Assembly (NCBI RefSeq): GCF_900113045.1
Contig: NZ_FONY01000012.1
Location: 62,001-126,000, forward strand
Direction of reading: 5' to 3'
Source of the DNA: Thermoflexibacter ruber
GTDB taxonomy: Bacteria > Bacteroidota > Bacteroidia > Cytophagales > Thermoflexibacteraceae
Length of the DNA: 64,000 nucleotides
The notes beneath the pieces were generated by a model, which had not been told where the DNA came from, searched no databases, and saw only the letters and a program-made list of their open reading frames with translations. Within the stretch, counting starts at the first letter, position 1. Every line of letters starts with the position of its first letter. Both the position numbers and the translations under genes were made by a program. Shown in pieces: positions 56,984 through 64,000 of the stretch.

Positions 56984-57032
56984 TTTGATACTGATGCGGT
57001 TAGTAGATTAGCTTACTTCCTACATTTATTCT

Positions 57033-58157
57033 ATGACAGAAAAAGATAAAACCGTTCAGCTTTTTCTTGACCTAATTAAAAAGTCAAGACGTGGAAAACT
57101 TAAAGTTTACATCGGCATGAGTGCAGGCGTAGGAAAAACTTATCGTATGCTGCAAGAAGCTCATACACTGCTAAAGAATGGCATAGATGTTAAGATTGGT
57201 TTTATAGAAACACATAATCGTAAGGAAACACACGAACTTTTAGACGGCTTGCCTATCATTCCACGTAGGAAACTATTTTACAAAGGCAAGGAGTTGGAAG
57301 AAATGGACGTTCAAGCAATTATTAATCTTCGTCCAGAAGTGGTAATTGTTGATGAATTAGCACACACCAATATTGAAGGCAGCAAAAATGAAAAACGCTG
57401 GCAAGATGTATTGGACATTCTTTCGGCAGGCATCAATGTAATCTCAGCAGTCAATATTCAGCATATTGAGAGTTTGAACGAAGAAGTAAAGGAAATCACA
57501 GGTGTTGAAGTAAAAGAAAGAGTTCCTGACAGTGTATTGGCTCAAGCAGATGAAGTGGTAAACATTGACTTAACGGCAGACGAATTGATAAATCGCCTGA
57601 TAGAAGGGAAAATCTATAAAAAAGATAAAATTGAAGCTGCACTTAGAAACTTCTTTAAAAATGATAATATTTTACAACTTCGTGAACTTGCTCTTAAAGA
57701 AGTAGCTTCGCAAGTTGAAAGAAAAGTAGACTCCGAAGTTTCTAAATCAAATCTATTAAAACGAGAAAAACTGTTAGCCTGCATAAGTAGCAACGAAGCA
57801 TCTGCAAAAACTGTTATCAGAAAAACGGCTCGCTTAGCAAGTTTTTATAATTGTAAATGGTACGTAATGTATGTTCAGACCCCAGCCGAGTCTCAAGACA
57901 ACATTCCTTTGCATAAACAAAGGCATCTTATTAATAATTTCAAACTTGCAACTGAATTAGGAGCTGAAATTATTAAAGTACAAAATCACTCTATCGCCAA
58001 AGCAATTATAGAGCAAGCGGGGGAGCGAGAGATAACTACCATTTGCTTAGGTAAACCTCGTGTAAATTTGATAAACATTATTTTAGCAACTAATGTATTT
58101 AACCAAATACTGAAAAAAATTACCTCAAATGAAATTGATATTATAATCTTCTCGTAA
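57033..58157 (+). CDS. kdpD: kinase-less KdpD sensor protein (KdpD + Usp domains)
   Basis: 374 aa. A KdpD domain (about 20-225) has Walker A GMSAGVGKT at 28-36 and the DELAHTN switch. A universal-stress-type domain (about 250-374) follows. There are no transmembrane helices and no kinase, unlike the full KdpD of about 900 aa. It is soluble and would sense K+, ATP or a nucleotide, and then act on the next gene product. It ends 5 bp before the histidine kinase gene, consistent with one functional unit split into two chains. Confidence 0.92.
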   Translation: MTEKDKTVQLFLDLIKKSRRGKLKVYIGMSAGVGKTYRMLQEAHTLLKNGIDVKIGFIETHNRKETHELLDGLPIIPRRKLFYKGKELEEMDVQAIINLRPEVVIVDELAHTNIEGSKNEKRWQDVLDILSAGINVISAVNIQHIESLNEEVKEITGVEVKERVPDSVLAQADEVVNIDLTADELINRLIEGKIYKKDKIEAALRNFFKNDNILQLRELALKEVASQVERKVDSEVSKSNLLKREKLLACISSNEASAKTVIRKTARLASFYNCKWYVMYVQTPAESQDNIPLHKQRHLINNFKLATELGAEIIKVQNHSIAKAIIEQAGEREITTICLGKPRVNLINIILATNVFNQILKKITSNEIDIIIFS

Positions 58158-58162
58158 CTATA

Positions 58163-59902
58163 ATGAAAACTAAAACAAAACTGACTATTGGATTTGGTCT
58201 GTTATTGATATTAGTAATATTATCAACGCTTCTCAGTATTAGTTTAGTCAATACTATTTCCAGAGCAAGCCATCAAATTCTTCAGGACAACTATGTAACT
58301 ATTGAGTATGCAGAGAATATGCTTATTCTCTTAGATGAAATAAAACAAGATACTTCCTTAATGAAACAGTTTGAGTACAACCTTGTATTACAGCAAAATA
58401 ATATTACGGAAATTGGAGAGGCAGATTTAACACTTAGCTTAACAAAATTATTTGAAAGAATTAAATCTAAATCCTCAGATACCCATTTAGAAAATAAAAT
58501 GAGGACAATTTTAACTTCTATCATCAAAATCAATTTAGAGGCAATTAAAAGAAAAAGTATTACTACTAATCAAACTGCTGATAATGCGATTATGTATATT
58601 GGTTTTGTAGGATTTTGCTGTTTTTTGATTGCAGTATTTATGATGTTTATATTTCCAGCCTTCATTTCAAAACCAATTGAGAATCTCAGTGAGAGTATCA
58701 AACAAATTGCAGAGGAAAATTATTCTCAAAGAGTAAATTTTGAAAGCCACAGCGAATTTGGCGAATTGGCAAAATCCTTTAATGTGATGGCTCAAAAATT
58801 AGAAGAATATAACAACAGCAATGTAGCCAAACTCATGATGGAAAAGAAAAGAGTTGAAACACTTATTGACAAAATGCACGACCCTGTAATTGGATTAGAT
58901 GAAAACCTGAAAATTATTTTTGCTAATCAAGAAGCAAATAGCGTTTTAGGATTATCAAACTCCGAGTTAATAGGGTTTCAGTCCAAAGACTTAGCCCTAA
59001 AAAATGACTTGTTAAGAGAATTGATTAAAGATATTAAAGATAATGAATTTGATAAGAATGCCTTAAAGCCAATTAAGATATTTGCAAATGGGAGAGAAAG
59101 TTATTTTGAAAAAGATGTCCAGCACATCTCAATAATCCCAACTGGGGAAGTAAAAACAAAAATAGTCGGGCATGTAATTTTGCTTCATAATGTAACAGAA
59201 TATAAGGAGTTGGACTCGGCCAAGACAAATTTTATTGCCACAATTTCTCATGAATTCAAAACTCCCATATCTTCCATAAAGTTAAGTTTACAACTTTTGG
59301 AAAATGAGCAAGTAGGAAAATTGAATGAAGAACAAAAAAATTTGGTAGATAGTATAAAAGATGATGCCAATAGATTGCTGAAAATTACAGGAGAGTTATT
59401 AGATATGACACAGGTTGAGAGTGGTAATATTCAACTTTCTATTTTGCCCTCAGACCCAAAAGAAATTCTACAATATGCTATTAATGCTACCAAAGCGCAG
59501 GCAGACCAAAAACAAATACAGTTTCAATTGAGTTACCCGGACAAAGTCTCTAAAATCCAAGCTGATAATGAGAAAACTGCTTGGGTGCTGACAAATTTGA
59601 TTTCAAATGCTATACAATACTCTTACGACAACTCAACCATTTTTCTTACAATTAAAGAAACCAAAGAACAAGTTTCATTTTCAGTAAAGGACACTGGGCA
59701 GGGAATAGCACCACAATACAAAGACAAAATATTTGACCGATATTTCCGAGTTCCCGGAACAAAAAAAGAAGGTACAGGACTTGGACTGGCTATAAGCAAA
59801 GAATTTATAGAAGCACAAGGCGGACAAATTACCGTTGAAAGTGAATTTGGAGCAGGTAGTACATTTACCTTGATACTTAACAAAGCTACATCGGACAGCT
59901 AA
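58163..59902 (+). CDS. HAMP-PAS sensor histidine kinase of the kdp island
   Basis: 579 aa. TM1 at about 5-27, a periplasmic sensor loop to about 145, TM2 at about 147-170, HAMP (about 172-225), PAS (about 230-345), HisKA with phospho-His363 in TISHEFKTPISS, and HATPase_c with NLISNAIQYS, DTGQGIAPQYKDKIF and GTGLGLAISKEF. It supplies the kinase part missing from KdpD and probably phosphorylates Asp52 of the sigma-54 regulator at the head of the island. Bases 59903-60088 after it hold nothing recognisable. Confidence 0.92.
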   Translation: MKTKTKLTIGFGLLLILVILSTLLSISLVNTISRASHQILQDNYVTIEYAENMLILLDEIKQDTSLMKQFEYNLVLQQNNITEIGEADLTLSLTKLFERIKSKSSDTHLENKMRTILTSIIKINLEAIKRKSITTNQTADNAIMYIGFVGFCCFLIAVFMMFIFPAFISKPIENLSESIKQIAEENYSQRVNFESHSEFGELAKSFNVMAQKLEEYNNSNVAKLMMEKKRVETLIDKMHDPVIGLDENLKIIFANQEANSVLGLSNSELIGFQSKDLALKNDLLRELIKDIKDNEFDKNALKPIKIFANGRESYFEKDVQHISIIPTGEVKTKIVGHVILLHNVTEYKELDSAKTNFIATISHEFKTPISSIKLSLQLLENEQVGKLNEEQKNLVDSIKDDANRLLKITGELLDMTQVESGNIQLSILPSDPKEILQYAINATKAQADQKQIQFQLSYPDKVSKIQADNEKTAWVLTNLISNAIQYSYDNSTIFLTIKETKEQVSFSVKDTGQGIAPQYKDKIFDRYFRVPGTKKEGTGLGLAISKEFIEAQGGQITVESEFGAGSTFTLILNKATSDS

Positions 59903-60088
59903 CCCACACTCGCAAGCACATTGTCAAAGCCTATCTGTAAACTTACAACCTGTGTTAAATTCAGAGAAATAAAAAAATACAAATAAAAGAGTAGTTGTCT
60001 AATTTATAATGCTTAAAAGCTTAAATTAAAAATGAATTATAGTGAAAAATTTTAAGCTACAGTTTTTCTTTTCTTTTTTAGAAAATAC

Positions 60089-60120
60089 TTTGCTATTCTA
60101 AAATATCCTTACTAATTTTG
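60089..60120 (+). promoter_or_regulatory. promoter of the rplM-rpsI(-rpsB) transcript
   Basis: TTTG (60089-60092), a 20-bp spacer, TAATTTTG (60113-60120), a full match to the Bacteroidota consensus. Transcription would start near 60127 with a leader of about 40 nt before rplM. Confidence 0.6.
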
Positions 60121-60166
60121 CACTCCATTTTGGAAAAAATTTAATATTTAGTTTAAAATCTTAATA

Positions 60167-60613
60167 ATGGACAGTTTAAGTTATAAAACTATCTCGGCAC
60201 ACAGAGGTTCTGTGGCTAAAGATTGGGTACTTATTGACGCTCAGTCTGCAGTCTTAGGACGACTTGCGAGTCAAGTTGCCAAAATTATTAGAGGTAAGCA
60301 TAAGCCATCGTTTACCCCTAATGTCGACTGTGGAGATAATGTAATTATTATCAATGCTGATAAAATAAGGCTCACAGGAAAGAAGTGGACTGATAAAGAA
60401 ATTATCACCCACACAGGCTACCCCGGTGGACAGCGAATCACCTCTCCTAAGCATGTGCTTGCCAAGCACCCTACTCGCTTAGTGGAAGAAGCTGTAAGAA
60501 TGATGCTCCCTAAGAATCGTTTGGGAAGAAAGTTATTTACTAACTTGTATGTATATGCAGGTAGTGAACACCCTCATACCGCTCAACAACCTAAAGAAAT
60601 TAAGTTATCATAA
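60167..60613 (+). CDS. rplM: 50S ribosomal protein L13
   Basis: 148 aa, an early-assembling 23S rRNA-binding protein. Family blocks: DWVLIDAQSAVLGRLASQVAKIIRGK, YTGYPGG-type (THTGYPGGQ), RMMLPKNRLGRKLF and LYVYAGSEHPHTAQQP. The stop overlaps the rpsI start (TAATG). Confidence 0.98.
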   Translation: MDSLSYKTISAHRGSVAKDWVLIDAQSAVLGRLASQVAKIIRGKHKPSFTPNVDCGDNVIIINADKIRLTGKKWTDKEIITHTGYPGGQRITSPKHVLAKHPTRLVEEAVRMMLPKNRLGRKLFTNLYVYAGSEHPHTAQQPKEIKLS

Positions 60614-60999
60614 TGGAAGCAATCAACACAATCGGAAGAAGAAAAACCTCAGTAGCGCGTATTTACATGTCAGCAGGTAATGGGAGTATTACTGTTAATC
60701 ATAGAGATATTGCTGATTATTTTCCTTCAGAAATCCTCCGCATCATTGTAAACCAACCCTTTGCTGTTACAAATCAGTTTGGTGCCTACAATGTCAATGT
60801 CAATGTGCAAGGTGGTGGATTTAAAGGTCAAGCAGAGGCAGTTCGCTTAGCTATCGCCAGAGCCTTATGCGAGGTAAATCCAGAGTTTAAGTCCGTTCTC
60901 AGAGGGGAAGGTTTCCTTACCAGAGATTCTCGCATGGTGGAACGCAAGAAGTATGGAAGACGCAAAGCACGCAGAAGATTCCAATTCAGCAAGCGTTAA
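60613..60999 (+). CDS. rpsI: 30S ribosomal protein S9
   Basis: 128 aa. GRRKTSVARIYMSAGNG opening, GGGFKGQAEAVRLAIARAL, and the basic C-terminus ending SKR, which reaches the P-site tRNA. Translationally coupled to rplM by a 1-base overlap. Confidence 0.98.
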   Translation: MEAINTIGRRKTSVARIYMSAGNGSITVNHRDIADYFPSEILRIIVNQPFAVTNQFGAYNVNVNVQGGGFKGQAEAVRLAIARALCEVNPEFKSVLRGEGFLTRDSRMVERKKYGRRKARRRFQFSKR

Positions 61000-61056
61000 T
61001 ATCTTTTATTTATTTACAGTAAGTTTTTACAGTAATACTTTTAGCTTAGAAATTGT

Positions 61057-61851
61057 ATGTCCAATTTAGAATATAAAGATTTATTAGATGCAGGTGTACA
61101 TTTTGGGCACCTCACTCAAAAATGGAATCCTAAAATGGCGCCTTATATTTTTATGGAGCGCAATGGAATCCATATCATAGACCTCAACAAGACTTTGGTT
61201 TGTTTGGAAGCAGCAGCAGACGCTATCAAGAAGATTGTACGCTCAGGTAGAAAAATCATGTTTGTTGCTACTAAGAAGCAAGCAAAGGAAATCGTAGCTT
61301 CTGAAGCGGCTCGTCTTAAAATGCCTTTTGTAACGGAGAGATGGCTTGGTGGGATGCTTACCAATTTTACTACTATCAGAAAATCTCTAAAAAAGTTAGC
61401 AAGTATCGATAAAATGATGAAAGACGATACCTATGGCAACTTGGCAAAAAGAGAGCGTTTGATGTTAGCACGTGAAAGAGAAAAGTTGCATAAACTTCTT
61501 GGTGGTGTGGCAGAACAAACCCGCCTTCCTGCTGCCTTGTTTGTAGTAGATATTAAGCGTGAACATATTGCTGTAAAAGAAGCTCAGCGTTTAAATATTC
61601 CTGTTTTTGGGATTGTAGATACAAACTCAGACCCAGATTTGGTAGATTTCCCTATTCCCGGTAACGATGATGCTTTCAAGTCTATTGCTCTCATTACTTC
61701 CTATATAGGTAAAGCCATAGAAGACGGCTTGATGGAGAGAAAGAAAGACAGAGAAGAATCAAAACTGAAAGATGAAGAAAATCAAAAACGCGAGGTAGAA
61801 GATGAAAGCGAAGGCTTCCCAGAAATGGAAATGCAAGAGGAGGAGGCTTAG
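61057..61851 (+). CDS. rpsB: 30S ribosomal protein S2
   Basis: 264 aa: [68 protein letters not shown] and [23 protein letters not shown]. The last 35 residues are an acidic Glu-rich tail, common in Bacteroidota. In most genomes tsf follows at once; here a terminator and RNA genes follow. Confidence 0.98.
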   Translation: MSNLEYKDLLDAGVHFGHLTQKWNPKMAPYIFMERNGIHIIDLNKTLVCLEAAADAIKKIVRSGRKIMFVATKKQAKEIVASEAARLKMPFVTERWLGGMLTNFTTIRKSLKKLASIDKMMKDDTYGNLAKRERLMLAREREKLHKLLGGVAEQTRLPAALFVVDIKREHIAVKEAQRLNIPVFGIVDTNSDPDLVDFPIPGNDDAFKSIALITSYIGKAIEDGLMERKKDREESKLKDEENQKREVEDESEGFPEMEMQEEEA

Positions 61852-61883
61852 TAGGTCTGAAACTTGATATTTGCAGAAGAAAT

Positions 61884-61920
61884 AAAAAAAGAGGGATAAG
61901 ATACTTATTCCTCTTTTTTT
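61884..61920. terminator. bidirectional terminator after rpsB
   Basis: A7-GAGGGATAAG, loop ATA, CTTATTCCTC-T7 form a long stem with one G-U pair. It can end rpsB transcription and, from the other side, the tRNA-like RNA at 61943-62095. Confidence 0.88.
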
Positions 61921-61942
61921 TATTTTACTCCAAAATGATGAG

Positions 61943-62095
61943 CTGTAGGGGAAGGACTCGAACCTTCACAGAGTAGTTAGTCGCAAAAGCAGTGAGATGT
62001 TCTGTTAAGGACTCATCTCACTTCCTTTATGATTTATCCCAGCTTCTCCACCCCCGAGACAGGAGGGCATGGCTGCCAAATTTCATCACCCTACA
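61943..62095 (-). tRNA. tRNA-like RNA A with giant variable arm (anticodon GUC)
   Basis: 153 nt. Acceptor TGTAGGG pairs with CCCTACA (7 bp), discriminator G. D arm ATG/CAT with a 12-nt loop holding the conserved GG. Anticodon arm CCCTC/GGGGG with loop CTGTCTC, giving anticodon GUC and C38. T arm GAAGG/CCTTC with loop TTCGAGT. The variable region is 83 nt: base stem GGAG/CTCT and an inner 9-bp hairpin AGTGAGATG/CATCTCACT. U37 (normally a purine) and C at position 21 are odd. No CCA is encoded and no consensus promoter is seen; it may be read from upstream. It could be a real Asp-type tRNA, a non-decoding tRNA-like RNA or a decayed copy of B. Confidence 0.65.
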
Positions 62096-62135
62096 GTATA
62101 GTTGTTAGGTTTTTAGATTGTCAATGCTTTCAAAC

Positions 62136-62204
62136 AAAAAAGGTATGCACAATATGCACACCCTTTTTCAACCTTAACCAATAAACAACGCATAAAATAG
62201 ACAT
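62136..62204 (-). repeat. terminator-like repeat R1
   Basis: 69 bp, 94% identical (4 mismatches) to R2, exactly 360 bp away. On the minus strand it contains AAAAAGG ... TGCA-TATTG-TGCA ... CCTTTTTT, a hairpin ending in a T run. It directly follows the mini RNA C and would end its transcript. Confidence 0.75.
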
Positions 62205-62212
62205 TCTCTTGA

Positions 62213-62271
62213 TGTAGGAGAAGGTATCGAACCTTCAGACTTTTTATTGTTAGTCTTCCTCTTTTCCCTAC
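62213..62271 (-). ncRNA. 59-nt mini tRNA-like RNA C lacking a D arm
   Basis: GTAGGG/TCCTAC acceptor (6 bp, one G-U), a 9-nt linker AAAAGAGGA where the D arm should be, one hairpin AGACT-(10-nt loop AACAATAAAA)-AGTCT in the anticodon-arm position, then a T arm GAAGG/CCTTC with canonical loop TTCGATA and discriminator A. T stem and acceptor match those of RNAs A and B. It has its own promoter (62293-62324) and is followed at once by R1. It is unlikely to decode, because the hairpin loop is 10 nt. Confidence 0.55.
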
Positions 62272-62292
62272 TTGTCTGTTTTATTGTTAGTA

Positions 62293-62324
62293 CAAAGTTA
62301 AAAAGGGTTGTTTAATTTTGCAAA
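62293..62324 (-). promoter_or_regulatory. promoter of mini tRNA-like RNA C
   Basis: Minus strand: TTTG (62324-62321), a 20-bp spacer, TAACTTTG (62300-62293), an exact consensus. Start of transcription is expected near 62286, about 15 nt before the folded RNA. Confidence 0.6.
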
Positions 62325-62495
62325 TTTTTCAAATAAAATTTTAAAAAATTTTATTTTTATCAAAAAAAAGAGTGTTTAATTATTAAAAATCAAAAAAAGC
62401 ATTTTCTAAAAATAGAATTAAGCTAAGAAAACATGCAAAAAAATGAATAGCTAAAACTTACAAGTAATTGTTTATCAAAACATTAAAACATAACT

Positions 62496-62564
62496 AAAAA
62501 AGGTATGCTCAATATGCACACCCTTTTTCAACTTTAACCAATAAACAACACATAAAATAGATAT
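62496..62564 (-). repeat. terminator-like repeat R2
   Basis: Second copy of R1 (4 of 69 bases differ), same orientation. It lies downstream of tRNA-like RNA B on the minus strand and could end its transcript. Bases 62325-62495 and 62565-62662 are very AT-rich and show no gene. Confidence 0.75.
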
Positions 62565-62662
62565 ATTTTTTGCAAATTTTTTGGCTTTTTTTTAAAAAGT
62601 TTGCATAAATTTCACTGTGCGTATATAATTTAGCAATGTGTGAAAAAAGCTTGCATTTTTTG

Positions 62663-62829
62663 CTGTAGGGGAAGGACTCGAACCTTCACGGAGTAGTTAG
62701 CCCTTCAAAAGGTGAGTTAGCACTATCTATGCAATAGTAAACCATTAGCTCACTCTTTGAGTTAGGTTTATCCTAAACTCTCCACCCCCGAGACAGGAGG
62801 GCATGGCTGCCAAATTTCATCACCCTACA
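62663..62829 (-). tRNA. tRNA-like RNA B with giant variable arm (anticodon GUC)
   Basis: 167 nt. The first 51 nt are identical to RNA A, as is the 3' end (CTAACTACTC to the acceptor) apart from one base. Same acceptor, D arm, anticodon loop CTGTCTC, T arm and discriminator G. The variable region is 97 nt: base stem GGAG/CTCC (A has CTCT, a G-C to G-U change that keeps pairing), a hairpin GAGTTTAGG/CCTAACTC around ATAAA, and an outer GTGAG/CTCAC stem enclosing ACTAT/ATAGT. It has its own consensus promoter. The conserved ends and changing middle point to a selected structure. Confidence 0.68.
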
Positions 62830-62849
62830 TTGTAATGTATTTGACGATA

Positions 62850-62881
62850 CAAAATTAAAAAAACGAATTGTTTTTTGCAAA
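62850..62881 (-). promoter_or_regulatory. promoter of tRNA-like RNA B
   Basis: Minus strand: TTTG (62881-62878), a 20-bp spacer, TAATTTTG (62857-62850), an exact consensus match. Start of transcription is expected near 62843, about 14 nt before the mature 5' end, which RNase P would trim. Confidence 0.62.
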
Positions 62882-62965
62882 CATTCTAAATATTTTTTTA
62901 AAAATTTCGTATTTTTCTAATAAGTTGTGCTTTTTGTTAAAAAATTCATAAAATACTATTTTAAA

Positions 62966-63445
62966 ATGGACAAAAATTTAGAAATCGATAACACAGATAT
63001 TCAAATTTTGGCGGAGCTAATGAAAGATGCCAAAACTCCTTACACGGAAATTGCAGAGAAAATTAATGTATCTGGAGGTACAGTTCATGTTAGGATGAAG
63101 AAGTTAGAAAAGATGGGAGTAGTCAGGGGGGCTTCGCTGGACATAGATTTTCATAAGTTAGGATATGACATTACTGCTTTTTTAGGTATTTATCTACAAA
63201 AGAGTTCTTTGTACGAGCCTGTTTCAGAAGAACTCTCTAAAATACCAGAGATTCTTAGTCTGCATTATACTACGGGTGCTTACAGTATTTTTGCCAGGAT
63301 TATTTGTAAAAACACTAGCCATCTTTTAGATGTATTGCATAATAAGATTCAGAGAGTTAATGGAATAGAGCGAACAGAAACCTTTATTACTTTGGAAGAG
63401 AAACTAAACAGACCTCTGCAATTAGACATGAATTTGTTTAGGTAA
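62966..63445 (+). CDS. Lrp/AsnC family transcriptional regulator
   Basis: 159 aa from the Met at 62966 (MDKNLEIDNTDIQILAEL); the upstream alternative start adds 13 residues not typical of the family. N-terminal winged helix-turn-helix (about 1-60, with PYTEIAEKINVSGGTVHVRMKKLEKMGV) and a C-terminal RAM/ligand-binding domain (about 70-155). It binds DNA as an octamer or dimer and usually senses an amino acid. It is divergent from the tRNA-like RNA B promoter and could regulate it, by position only. Confidence 0.92.
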   Translation: MDKNLEIDNTDIQILAELMKDAKTPYTEIAEKINVSGGTVHVRMKKLEKMGVVRGASLDIDFHKLGYDITAFLGIYLQKSSLYEPVSEELSKIPEILSLHYTTGAYSIFARIICKNTSHLLDVLHNKIQRVNGIERTETFITLEEKLNRPLQLDMNLFR

Positions 63446-63495
63446 TTGTATTTTTATGTTCATCAGTATTGGTATTTTTTAATGCAAGAATATGC

Positions 63496-63999
63496 TTAGG
63501 TGGCTTTTTTAAAGATTTTGTATTGTTTGTACCCTCTACGCATTTCTGCAATCGATACTTTGATAATAGTATAAACGGGTATAGCGGCTATCATTCCTAC
63601 AATTCCTGCTAAGGAAGCCCCTGCGAATACAGTCAAAAAGATTTCCAAAGGGTGTGCTTTCACACTCTTAGACAATATCAAGGGTTGGAGAAGTACGTTG
63701 TCAGTTAAGTAAGTAAATCCATATACGATTAAAATCTTAGTAATAAAAAATACGTATCCCCCATTCTCGAACATTTCAGAGGGAGCGATAGAAGTACCAA
63801 CGATTAAGCCAAAACAGGTGCTTGTAAAAGGTCCTGCAAAAGGAACAGGGTGAACCATAGCAGCAAAAAGTCCCATAGTGATAGCATACTTTACATCGGC
63901 GATAATTAATCCAAAGGAAATAATCGTGAAAATAGATAACATCTGCAAAGATAAGCCTAGCAGATAGTTAGCCAATAATCTTTCTATTTTATACACTGC
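63496..63999 (-). CDS. AI-2E family transporter, C-terminal part (cut by window)
   Basis: At least 166 aa of a polytopic membrane protein; the frame stays open to the window edge, so the N-terminus is outside. The blocks MVHPVPFAGPFTSTCFGLIVG, LTDNVLLQPLILSKSVKAHPLEIFLTVFAGASLAGIVGMIAAIPVYTI match the AI-2E/PerM family signature (VQP...-HP...). Members export or import small solutes, or serve as Na+/H+ antiporters. The ligand is not defined here. Confidence 0.88.
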   Translation of the reverse strand, partial: AVYKIERLLANYLLGLSLQMLSIFTIISFGLIIADVKYAITMGLFAAMVHPVPFAGPFTSTCFGLIVGTSIAPSEMFENGGYVFFITKILIVYGFTYLTDNVLLQPLILSKSVKAHPLEIFLTVFAGASLAGIVGMIAAIPVYTIIKVSIAEMRRGYKQYKIFKKAT

Positions 64000-64000
64000 A

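Noticed and set aside
62136-62564. CRISPR array
   Set aside because: Only two 69-bp copies, 360 bp apart, with terminator-like structure and no spacers or cas genes.
61943-62829. The tRNA-like RNAs as tmRNA
   Set aside because: They have complete D and anticodon arms, no conserved tag reading frame between copies (A gives only M-S-P-stop after its first ATG) and no pseudoknot ladder.
61943-62829. A group I or II intron in a tRNA gene
   Set aside because: The extra sequence lies in the variable arm, not the anticodon loop. It is under 100 nt and the two copies share no intron core sequence.
61943-62829. Ordinary tRNA-Leu or tRNA-Ser
   Set aside because: The D arm is Leu-like, but the anticodon loop reads GUC, the discriminator is G and the variable arm is far too long.

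Overview
The window comes from an AT-rich Gram-negative bacterium of the phylum Bacteroidota, most likely the Cytophagales or a close relative. Four lines of sequence evidence agree: a type IX secretion sortase (PorU) and a cargo protein with a T9SS-type C-terminal sorting domain; outer-membrane barrels and LPS genes (kdsA, an LpxH-like phosphoesterase); recurrent promoters of the Bacteroidota form TTTG-N20-TAnnTTTG; and no Shine-Dalgarno sequences in front of most genes.

Layout. Positions 1-9.7 kb hold a 5'-cut ATP-grasp gene, an ABC exporter, a T9SS cargo protein, a PASTA protein, a UMF1-type MFS permease, and a forward set rfbD, udk and a TrkA-type K+ regulator. Positions 9.7-18.4 kb hold etfA and etfB, an outer-membrane barrel, an acyl-ACP thioesterase/dsbD pair, a Uma2 gene broken by an in-frame stop, and ligA. 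Positions 18.4-34 kb hold an Nramp-like carrier without the usual metal ligands, a 7TM-SpoIIE phosphatase, a peptide permease, a fused SerB-SerA enzyme, a NeuD-like acetyltransferase, kdsA, a POTRA/BamA-like protein, and an acyl-CoA dehydrogenase under a two-operator promoter. Positions 34-49 kb hold porU, a KdnB-like alcohol dehydrogenase, a DUF983 protein, a rhodanese-thioredoxin lipoprotein, an Nfu protein, a Tat-exported TIM-barrel protein, an LpxH-like/glycosyltransferase pair, a beta-1,2-glucanase-like enzyme (GH144) and a Gfo/Idh/MocA oxidoreductase.

Positions 49.3-59.9 kb form a complete high-affinity potassium uptake island: a sigma-54 response regulator, two tiny membrane proteins (one is KdpF), kdpA, kdpB, kdpC, an outer-membrane porin, a kinase-less KdpD sensor domain protein and a separate PAS/HAMP histidine kinase. 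The usual KdpD/KdpE pair has been replaced by a split sensor and an NtrC-type regulator.

Positions 60-61.9 kb hold rplM-rpsI-rpsB. The expected tsf does not follow rpsB. Instead there is about 1.1 kb without a protein gene, and this is the most unusual part of the window. On the minus strand it carries two RNAs with a full tRNA-like fold (acceptor, D, anticodon and T arms) but with variable regions of 83 and 97 nt, a GUC anticodon, C38 and G73. Between them lies a 59-nt RNA that folds as a tRNA without a D arm. Two of the three have their own consensus promoter, and copies of a 69-bp terminator-like repeat lie between them. The window closes with an Lrp/AsnC regulator and the C-terminal part of an AI-2E-family permease.
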